This document shows, piece after piece, positions 58,244-64,000 of a DNA stretch of 64,000 nt. Made by a program: the position numbers and the translations under genes. A model generated the notes under the pieces. It made no database searches, was not told where the DNA came from, and saw nothing but the letters and a program-made list of their open reading frames with translations. This DNA is from JAISGQ01 sp045536305 (GTDB lineage: Bacteria; Bacillota; Clostridia; Oscillospirales; Acutalibacteraceae), in the NCBI GenBank assembly GCA_045536305.1, contig JAZSNH010000023.1:19621-83620 (forward strand). The letters run 5' to 3'. Each line of letters starts with the position of its first letter. Position 1 is the first letter of the stretch.

Positions 58244-58726
58244 CTATTTTTTTGCAAGTGATGCGCTTACCTCAGACGATGAATCTATACAAAGAGCTAC
58301 GCAAAGACACATAAGCTCATCTTCCTTGCGGCTCACCTCGACGACATATGTCTCACCCCAAGAAAACCATTTCTTGCTGTGTATCATAACAACACCGTCA
58401 CGTGCGGTCAGCAGTCGGTATTCGCTCTTGAAATAATCGCCTTCGAGCTTCCAGCCGCTCTTTGTCATTTCATACTTTACGCCTGTTGCGATGTTCTTCT
58501 TTTTTAACGTTTCAAAGGGAACGCCATTGACCGAAATTTGAAATTTTGTTCCAAGCATTCCGCTTTTCTTTTCGATCTCTGCAGCAAGAGTGCCTCCGTT
58601 TGTATATACCTTAACAAGGTTTCCCGAAAGAAGCGAGCCTTTTACAGTCCATACATGACGTCTGTATTCGTCTGTCACCTCATACTCACGCGACTTGAGC
58701 AGTGTATTCTGAGTTATATACAGCAT
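58244..58726 (-). CDS. LURP-one-related / Tubby-like fold protein
   Basis: A 160-residue soluble protein. LYITQNTLLKSREYEVTDE, GNLVKVYTNGGTLAAEIEKK and KKWFSWGETYVVEV follow the beta-strand pattern of the LURP-one-related (YxjI-like) family, which folds like phospholipid scramblase and Tubby C-terminal domains. Function in bacteria is unknown. ATG 58726 after AGGAAGGTG; it lies 13 bp downstream of the YcxB-like gene. Confidence 0.8.
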   Translation of the reverse strand: MLYITQNTLLKSREYEVTDEYRRHVWTVKGSLLSGNLVKVYTNGGTLAAEIEKKSGMLGTKFQISVNGVPFETLKKKNIATGVKYEMTKSGWKLEGDYFKSEYRLLTARDGVVMIHSKKWFSWGETYVVEVSRKEDELMCLCVALCIDSSSEVSASLAKK

Positions 58727-58739
58727 AATATGCACCTTC

Positions 58740-59330
58740 CTATTCTGCAGTTTTGTTTTCCGTTGAACGTTTTTGGCATATAAGTGTTTTTACCGTACGC
58801 AGCTCTTCCCCGTACAAAACCCGTGTCGGCAAATACAGAAGCGAGCCTGTTTTCGGTACAATAAGATATCCATAATAATCTTCTATGACCTCTGTGATAT
58901 CCGAATAATTCATCGAGCATTCATTGCTTGGTGTTACAATTGATATTTCCTTAGCAAAGGTATATGTACACAAGGATGCTCTGTGCTGCAATCCGCGCCT
59001 GACATGTATCTGCAGCTTTCTTCTTCGTACCGCAAGATAGGCTATTCCCGCTATGGCAAAGCTGATTGCACCGAGAACGAGCAGTGTTGTAACAAAGCTG
59101 ACCTGTTCAGGCTCTAAGTCGATCCAGCCGCCCGCTCTCATTATCCTCATGTACCACCATACAAAAAGGTAAGTTGCGAAAGGGAGCAGCATCAGTAAAA
59201 TTACAAAAACAATTCTCCTCTGCTGCGCCTTTTTTCTCTTTGAAAAATATGTTTTTTCTGCTCTGAATATATCGTCAGGCGTCAATGACACTGTTACGCG
59301 AACATTTTCGCAATGTCCGTTCTGTTCCAT
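58740..59330 (-). CDS. YcxB-like membrane protein
   Basis: A 196-residue protein. Two membrane helices at about 35-57 and 75-100, then a beta-rich YcxB-like domain (YTFAKEISIVTPSNECSMNY, ITEVIEDYYGYLIVPKTGSL) at about 115-190. The N-terminal VRVTVSLTPDDIFRAEKTYF is typical. GGGGGA precedes the ATG. Function unknown. Confidence 0.85.
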   Translation of the reverse strand: MEQNGHCENVRVTVSLTPDDIFRAEKTYFSKRKKAQQRRIVFVILLMLLPFATYLFVWWYMRIMRAGGWIDLEPEQVSFVTTLLVLGAISFAIAGIAYLAVRRRKLQIHVRRGLQHRASLCTYTFAKEISIVTPSNECSMNYSDITEVIEDYYGYLIVPKTGSLLYLPTRVLYGEELRTVKTLICQKRSTENKTAE

Positions 59331-59368
59331 CGGCGATCCCCCTAACTAAGTTTGCTGAAAATATAGGC

Positions 59369-60748
59369 TTAGAAGGATATTCTCGAGCTTATATACTCAG
59401 CAAGATCCTCGATCCTGATTCGCTCCTGCTCCATTGTATCTCGATCACGAACCGTTACACAGCCATCTGTCTCAGAATCAAAGTCGTATGTTACACAGAA
59501 AGGTGTACCGACCTCGTCCTGACGGCGGTAACGCTTACCGATAGAGCCTGTCTCATCAAAATCGGTCATAAAGAATTTGCCAAGCTCGTTGCGTATCTCC
59601 ATTGCTTTGTCAGAAAGCTTTTTCGACAGCGGAAGTATTGCTGCCTTGTAGGGTGCAACAGCAGGATTCAGATGAAGAACGGTGCGAACATCATTCTTTT
59701 CCGCATCGATGACTTCTTCGTCGTAAGCTTCGCAAAGAAGCGCAAGAACAGTACGGTCAAGACCGTAGGTGGATTCGATTATGTAAGGAATATATTTTTC
59801 GTTTGTCACAGGATCAAGATAATCCATCTTCTGACCGCTGTATTCTTGATGACGGGTCAGGTCAAAGTCTGTTCTGTTGTGGGTGCCGTTTATCTCGCCC
59901 CAGCCAAACGGGAACAGAAATTCTATATCACATGCAGCCTTTGCATAATGGGCAAGCTTTTCATGATCGTGGAATCTGAGGTGATCTGCAGGAATACCGA
60001 GATCCTCATAATATTTCTTTCCGTATTCCTTGAAATAATCATACAGCTCGCCATCGGTACCTTCCTTGCAGAAGGTCTGGAACTCCATCTGCTCGAACTC
60101 GATAGTGCGGAAGGTAAAGTTGCCGGGGGTGATCTCATTTCTGAAGGCCTTGCCTATCTGACCTATGGAGAAGGGGAGCTTTGCTCTCATAGAGCGCTGA
60201 ACATTGAGGAAGTTGACATACTCGCCCTGTGCATTCTCAGGACGCAGATAGATTATGCTCTTACTGTCGTTTGTAACACCTCTGAAGGTCTGGAACATGA
60301 GATTGAACTCACGTATGTCTGTAAAATTATGCTTGCCGCAGTGAGGGCAGGGAATGGAGTGAGCCTTGATATACTCAAACATTTCCTCCTTGGTCATGCC
60401 GTCAGCATGTGCTTCGGGATCAAAATCATCGATGAGGTTGTCTGCTCTGTGACGCATCTTGCATTCCTTGCAGTCGAGAAGCGGATCGGAAAAGCTCGAT
60501 ACGTGACCTGATGCTTCCCATACACGGGAGTTCATAAGGATATCCGCATCAACCTCAAAGCTGTTGTGGCGCTCCTGAATAAATCTCTTTCTCCATGTGT
60601 CCTTGACATTGTTCTTGAGCCTTGTTCCCAAAGGGCCGTAATCCCATGTGTTGGCAAGTCCGCCGTAGATTTCGGAGCCGGGGAAGATAAAGCCTCTGTT
60701 CTTACAGAGAGCTACGATTTTTTCCATTGATTTTTCTGTGTTAAGCAT
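59369..60748 (-). CDS. glyQS: Glycyl-tRNA synthetase, alpha2 type
   Basis: A 459-residue class II synthetase of the single-chain dimeric type. Motifs: KNRGFIFPGSEIYGGLANTW near the start, YLRPENAQGEYVNF (motif 2 region), FRNEITPGNFTFRTIEFEQM, YGLDRTVLALL (motif 3), and the C-terminal anticodon-binding domain. Charges tRNA-Gly. Only 27 bp separate it from the upstream lipoprotein gene and no T-box leader is visible. Confidence 0.97.
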   Translation of the reverse strand: MLNTEKSMEKIVALCKNRGFIFPGSEIYGGLANTWDYGPLGTRLKNNVKDTWRKRFIQERHNSFEVDADILMNSRVWEASGHVSSFSDPLLDCKECKMRHRADNLIDDFDPEAHADGMTKEEMFEYIKAHSIPCPHCGKHNFTDIREFNLMFQTFRGVTNDSKSIIYLRPENAQGEYVNFLNVQRSMRAKLPFSIGQIGKAFRNEITPGNFTFRTIEFEQMEFQTFCKEGTDGELYDYFKEYGKKYYEDLGIPADHLRFHDHEKLAHYAKAACDIEFLFPFGWGEINGTHNRTDFDLTRHQEYSGQKMDYLDPVTNEKYIPYIIESTYGLDRTVLALLCEAYDEEVIDAEKNDVRTVLHLNPAVAPYKAAILPLSKKLSDKAMEIRNELGKFFMTDFDETGSIGKRYRRQDEVGTPFCVTYDFDSETDGCVTVRDRDTMEQERIRIEDLAEYISSRISF

Positions 60749-60775
60749 CGATTTCGACCTCGCTTATAATTTTTA

Positions 60776-61609
60776 TCAGACGAATGCAAATACCGAGAAT
60801 ACATACGATACAGTATTTTCACCGTATGAAACATTCACGGTATAGATATAGTCGCCTGCTGTATTTTCCGGAATATTGAGCTTTCCCCCCACAGGTTCTA
60901 TGGGAGTCGGAACAGAACCTTCTTCCGAATTTCTGTATGAAACCGTACATGTATCGGGCATCATGCTGAACTCCAGCGAAATGGTTTCTCCGCATCTGAC
61001 ACTGACTACAGAGCCGAGATTCTCAGAAAGGACCTCGTTTACGGTTCCATAGCTGTAGTTTTGACCATTCCACAAGACGTTTGTCGCAGATGCCAGAGAG
61101 CTGTCTGCTCCACAGTTTACGACAAGCCTCGGAAGATTGATAACTCCCATGGCATCGCTTGCGATTTCAGAGCGCATAATTTTGACTGCCTGCGCGTATG
61201 CCTGTACAGGATAGGTCTCTGTTACCGATGAACCGAACCACACCTGCACCGTGTCGCCTGCCTTAAGGTCAAGATGGGACAGCGATTCATCAAAGCCTTC
61301 TTTTCCTATTGCGGATTTTAAATCGACCGTTACGGTCGCTTTGCGGTATGCTTGCTCGTTTGTTTCATCGGTAACCTTTTCTGCTTCCACAAGCATCGTT
61401 GCCCTGTCAGCAGTTATTGATACGCTTGTTATTTTACCGATTATATCAGGTTCGACATTTGTCGGGATCGCCGAACCGCTTGTTACGACTACCGAACCGC
61501 TTGTCAGCGGAGGCTGTGGTTCTTCCTCTGCTTTATACGCGCAAGACGGTGCTGTCAGTACTGCAAACAAAACGAGAACAAGCAACAAAATAAACGTTAC
61601 TTTTCTCAT
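60776..61609 (-). CDS. Lipoprotein with a DUF3221-like domain
   Basis: A 277-residue protein with signal helix and lipobox TAPSC (Cys23). A region at about 55-145 (GKITSVSITADRATMLVEAE ... YPVQAYAQAVKI) resembles DUF3221/YobA. A beta-rich C-terminal part follows (LEFSMMPDTCTVSYRNSEEG). GGAGG precedes the ATG. Role unknown; probably cotranscribed with glyQS. Confidence 0.75.
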   Translation of the reverse strand: MRKVTFILLLVLVLFAVLTAPSCAYKAEEEPQPPLTSGSVVVTSGSAIPTNVEPDIIGKITSVSITADRATMLVEAEKVTDETNEQAYRKATVTVDLKSAIGKEGFDESLSHLDLKAGDTVQVWFGSSVTETYPVQAYAQAVKIMRSEIASDAMGVINLPRLVVNCGADSSLASATNVLWNGQNYSYGTVNEVLSENLGSVVSVRCGETISLEFSMMPDTCTVSYRNSEEGSVPTPIEPVGGKLNIPENTAGDYIYTVNVSYGENTVSYVFSVFAFV

Positions 61610-61640
61610 GTGGAGATTCCTCCTTAATTAGTTATATATT

Positions 61641-61669
61641 ATTATAACAAATTATTAACAAAATGTAAA
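61641..61669 (-). promoter_or_regulatory. Sigma-A promoter of the lipoprotein-glyQS unit
   Basis: Minus strand TTTACA (61669-61664), 17-bp spacer, TATAAT (61646-61641). Confidence 0.82.
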
Positions 61670-61693
61670 TGGATATTTTTTCACATAAAATAG

Positions 61694-61721
61694 TTGGATT
61701 TTTTATAATTTGTGTTATAAT
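61694..61721 (+). promoter_or_regulatory. Sigma-A promoter of the QueG-like gene
   Basis: TTGGAT at 61694-61699, 16-bp spacer, TATAAT at 61716-61721, leaving a leader of about 65 nt. Confidence 0.7.
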
Positions 61722-61794
61722 AGCTAAAAGACTATTATGCAATATGATAAAAGATATATTATTTTTCTTTTGTCTGTTTTAAGGGGTGAGTTTT

Positions 61795-62595
61795 GTGACA
61801 GGTATGCTGTCGATCATTATGAATGCCAACGGTTTGTATGACTTTGGCGTGTGCGATTATTCTCTTGTTTCCGAAAAGCTTCTGCCATGCATGGCAAAGG
61901 GCAGGCTTCCAAAGGATGCCAGGGCTGTAATATCTGTCCTGTTCCCCTACAAGGTGCCTGTCGAAAAGGGCAATCTCTCCCTTTATGCCGCCGTTCCCGA
62001 TTACCACGAAATCGCCGGACACATGCTTGACAACGCCTGTCTTGCGCTGCAAAACGCTTTTCCCGAGCATGATTTCGTATGGTTTATCGACAATTCGCCC
62101 ATACCTGAGGTTTATACCGCATCACTTTGCGGCCTTGGGCAGATAGGCGACAACGGTCTGCTTATCAATCCGCGCTTCGGAACCTTCTGCTTTATCGGAG
62201 AGATTGTAACAAATCTCGAAGTGCCTTTTACAGGCAGCGAAGCTTCTTTCTGCGAGCATTGCGGTGCGTGCTGTTCCGCCTGCCCCGGCATGGCTCTTTC
62301 GGCACAGGGGTTTATACGTGATAACTGTATATCATACATTACACAGAAAAAGGGCGCCCTTTCTGAGCTTGAGGTCGAGCTTATCAGAAAAAACGGCTCT
62401 GTGTGGGGCTGTGACACCTGTCAGAATGTCTGCCCTCACAACAAGGATGCCGAAAACACATACATAGATGCTTTTTTGCGCCGAGCCAATCCCGATGTAA
62501 AGGAAAATGATCTTGCAAACGCATCCGATCGCGCGTATATGTGGCGAGGTCAGAGTGTTATCAAGAGAAACATGGATATTTTTAAAGATGATTAG
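61795..62595 (+). CDS. QueG-like 2[4Fe-4S] reductase
   Basis: A 266-residue protein. It has the DUF1730-type N-terminal domain (RAVISVLFPYKV), the cobalamin-domain-like ASLCGLGQIGDNGLLINPRFG, and two [4Fe-4S] motifs, CEHCGACCSACPGMAL and CDTCQNVCPHN, arranged as in epoxyqueuosine reductase QueG. Typical QueG is about 350-380 residues and has C-terminal HEAT repeats; these are absent. It may do the last queuosine step or be a related reductase. GTG 61795 lies 6 nt after AAGGGGTGA. Confidence 0.85.
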   Translation: MTGMLSIIMNANGLYDFGVCDYSLVSEKLLPCMAKGRLPKDARAVISVLFPYKVPVEKGNLSLYAAVPDYHEIAGHMLDNACLALQNAFPEHDFVWFIDNSPIPEVYTASLCGLGQIGDNGLLINPRFGTFCFIGEIVTNLEVPFTGSEASFCEHCGACCSACPGMALSAQGFIRDNCISYITQKKGALSELEVELIRKNGSVWGCDTCQNVCPHNKDAENTYIDAFLRRANPDVKENDLANASDRAYMWRGQSVIKRNMDIFKDD

Positions 62596-62624
62596 GACAC
62601 TCTTTTACAGAGTGTCCTCTTTAT
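62594..62624 (+). terminator. Terminator of the QueG-like gene
   Basis: Perfect 10-bp stem AGGACACTCT/AGAGTGTCCT with TTTAC loop, overlapping the stop codon, then CTTTATTTTTT. Confidence 0.9.
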
Positions 62625-62627
62625 TTT

Positions 62628-64000
62628 TTATCTGTTCATCATATACTCAATGTATTCGTCATAGGTACATGCTCTGTCGATCACACCATCTTCGGTTATC
62701 TCGATTATTCTGTTTGCTATGGTTCCCATAAACTCATGGTCGTGAGAGGAGAAAAGAACTACGCCCTTAAAGCTTTCAACACCCTTGTTTACTGCCGTTA
62801 TAGCCTCAAGATCCAGATGGTTTGTCGGCTGGTCAAGAACCAGTACATTGGATCCGAAAAGCATCATACGGCTGAGCATGCAGCGCACCTTTTCGCCTCC
62901 CGAAAGAACCTTTACCGGCTTTAGCACCTCATCGCCCGAAAACAGCATTTTTCCGAGGAAGCCGCGCAGATATGTCTGGGTCTGATCCTTCGACCACTGA
63001 GAAAGCCATTCAACAAGGTTCAGATCACAGTCATCAAAAAATTCACCGTTGTCTCTCGGCAGGTAGCTCTGTGTTGTGGAAACGCCCCAGTTGAAGGTTC
63101 CCTCATCGGGCCCAAGCTCTTCGAAAAGGATTTTGAAAAGAGTAGTCATCGCCAGGTCATTTTTTGAAATAAATGCAACCTTATCTGTCTTATTGAGCGC
63201 AAAGCTTACATTGTTGAGTATTTTCACGCCGTCAATAGTCTTTGATAAGCCGTTTACGCGAAGTATTTCCTTTCCTGGCTCTCTGTCCATCGTAAAACCG
63301 ACAAAGGGATATCTTCGTGTTGAGCAGGGCAGTTCTTCAACGCTGAGCTTTTCAATAAGCTTTCTCCTTGCCGTTGCCTGCTTTGCTTTTGATTTATTGG
63401 CGGAGAAACGGGAGACGAAGTTCTGCAGCTCGGCGATCTTCTCACTTGCCTTTCTGTGCTGGTCTGCGAGAAGCCTCTGTATAAGCTGGCTCGATTCATA
63501 CCAGAAATCGTAGTTGCCCACATAGATCTTGATGCTGTTATAATCTATATCGCAAATGTGAGTGCAGACATTGTTGAGGAAGTGACGGTCATGGGATACG
63601 ACCAGCACTGTACCGGGGTAATCCATCAGAAATTCCTCAAGCCAAGCTATGCTCTTTATGTCAAGATGGTTTGTAGGCTCGTCCAGCAGAAGTATCTCAG
63701 GCTGACCGAAAAGTGCCTGTGCAAGGAGGATCTTTACCTTTGCGGCATCGGGTACACTGCTCATTATTGTATGCTCGTCAAGCTCGTCAAGCCCCAGGCC
63801 GCGAAGAAGCTTTACCGCATCGGTCTCGGCATCCCAGCCGCCCATTTCGGCAAATTCTCCCTCAAGCTCTGATGCTCTTTCTCCGTCCTCGTCGGAGAAA
63901 TCCTCTTTCATGTAGAGCGCGTCCTTCTCCTTCATGATTTCATAAAGGCGGCGGTTGCCCATGATAACGGTATCCAGAACCTCGTATTCATCGTATTTGA
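62628..64000 (-). CDS. ABC-F family ATPase, partial (N-terminus outside the window)
   Basis: The frame is open to the right edge (in-frame KYDEYEVLDTVIM precedes the first visible Met at 63962), so the first Walker A lies outside. Visible: end of domain 1 with a degenerate signature SSVPDAAKVK and intact LLLDEPTNHLD, the interdomain linker (about 63620-63250), then domain 2 with a degenerate Walker A (VAFISKNDLAMTT, no Lys), intact LSGGEKVR, and VLVLDQPTNHLD with Gln in place of the catalytic Glu. Domain layout suggests the YkpA/YbiT group of ribosome-associated ABC-F proteins. It is not an obvious resistance type. Confidence 0.9.
   Translation of the reverse strand, partial: KYDEYEVLDTVIMGNRRLYEIMKEKDALYMKEDFSDEDGERASELEGEFAEMGGWDAETDAVKLLRGLGLDELDEHTIMSSVPDAAKVKILLAQALFGQPEILLLDEPTNHLDIKSIAWLEEFLMDYPGTVLVVSHDRHFLNNVCTHICDIDYNSIKIYVGNYDFWYESSQLIQRLLADQHRKASEKIAELQNFVSRFSANKSKAKQATARRKLIEKLSVEELPCSTRRYPFVGFTMDREPGKEILRVNGLSKTIDGVKILNNVSFALNKTDKVAFISKNDLAMTTLFKILFEELGPDEGTFNWGVSTTQSYLPRDNGEFFDDCDLNLVEWLSQWSKDQTQTYLRGFLGKMLFSGDEVLKPVKVLSGGEKVRCMLSRMMLFGSNVLVLDQPTNHLDLEAITAVNKGVESFKGVVLFSSHDHEFMGTIANRIIEITEDGVIDRACTYDEYIEYMMNR

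Noticed and set aside
59285..60511. A 408-codon open frame on the plus strand opposite glyQS
   Set aside because: It is antisense to a clear synthetase gene, has no Shine-Dalgarno at its start and its translation resembles no family; it follows from the codon bias of glyQS.

Overview
The window looks like a chromosomal segment of an endospore-forming, fermentative member of the Clostridia (Firmicutes), most like a gut Oscillospirales/Ruminococcaceae-type bacterium. This is an inference from gene content: a full-length SpoIIE, a darA-holB-ricT cluster as in Firmicutes, an acetate kinase, a V/A-type ATPase in place of F-type genes, a bacterial-type GlyQS, strong AGGAGG ribosome sites with many TTG/GTG starts, and sigma-A promoters close to TTGACA-17-TATAAT. 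No CRISPR array, prophage, rRNA or toxin cluster is visible. Most of the window is ordinary core genome. The accessory parts are the sugar cassette near the left end, the CAP/Ig-repeat surface protein, and a small IS200-containing stretch beside two tRNA genes.

Layout. 1-1.8 kb: end of an unidentified gene, then a PadR regulator with two palindromic operators and a translationally coupled SEDS-like membrane protein. 1.9-6.7 kb: ROK regulator, MFS permease, GH2 glycosidase and a two-helix membrane peptide, probably a glycoside-use unit. 6.7-9.55 kb (minus): DUF2310-like Zn-ribbon protein, EcfA, NadE and a GNAT, divergent from a MarR regulator with a His-rich tail. 10.2-12.3 kb (minus): a Cys-rich protein and a PucR/CdaR-type regulator. 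12.6-15.4 kb: darA-holB-ricT and a ferredoxin. 15.4-20.3 kb: G5/3D cell-wall protein with a WalR-like box, SpoIIE, and a lipoprotein form of MltG. 20.4-25.3 kb: ABC exporter, PHP phosphatase, ACT/UPF0210 pair. 25.4-34 kb: nine-gene V-type ATPase operon. 34.1-43.4 kb: DUF378, AckA divergent from TmcAL, sigma/anti-sigma pair, a C39-like lipoprotein, RNase HI, cysteine desulfurase-NifU, thioredoxin. 43.6-51.9 kb: zinc-ribbon membrane protein, SDR, acidic Cys-cluster protein, RsmI-TrmN6, AraC, a DapF homologue, RsmE-Lgt. 52-58.2 kb: giant CAP plus ten-Ig-repeat secreted protein, IS200 element, lipoprotein, XRE regulator, truncated wHTH gene, tRNA-Thr and tRNA-Asp. 58.2-64 kb: LURP-like and YcxB-like proteins, GlyQS, DUF3221-like lipoprotein, QueG-like Fe-S protein, and an ABC-F protein running off the right edge.

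How the genes work together. Cell-envelope functions recur: SEDS-like protein, 3D protein, MltG, Lgt, CAP protein. So do translation and tRNA/rRNA modification: TmcAL, RsmI, TrmN6, RsmE, QueG-like, GlyQS, ABC-F. The most interesting anomalies are families that keep their fold but lose canonical catalytic residues. These are a DapF homologue with both catalytic cysteines replaced by serine, a C39-like domain without its Cys and His, an ABC-F protein in which one composite ATP site has lost all its hallmark residues, and a 3D domain whose third Asp is Asn. Several promoters carry perfect palindromes that look like uncharacterised operators. I did not find a clear multi-gene system that I could call new; the candidates are ranked in the findings.
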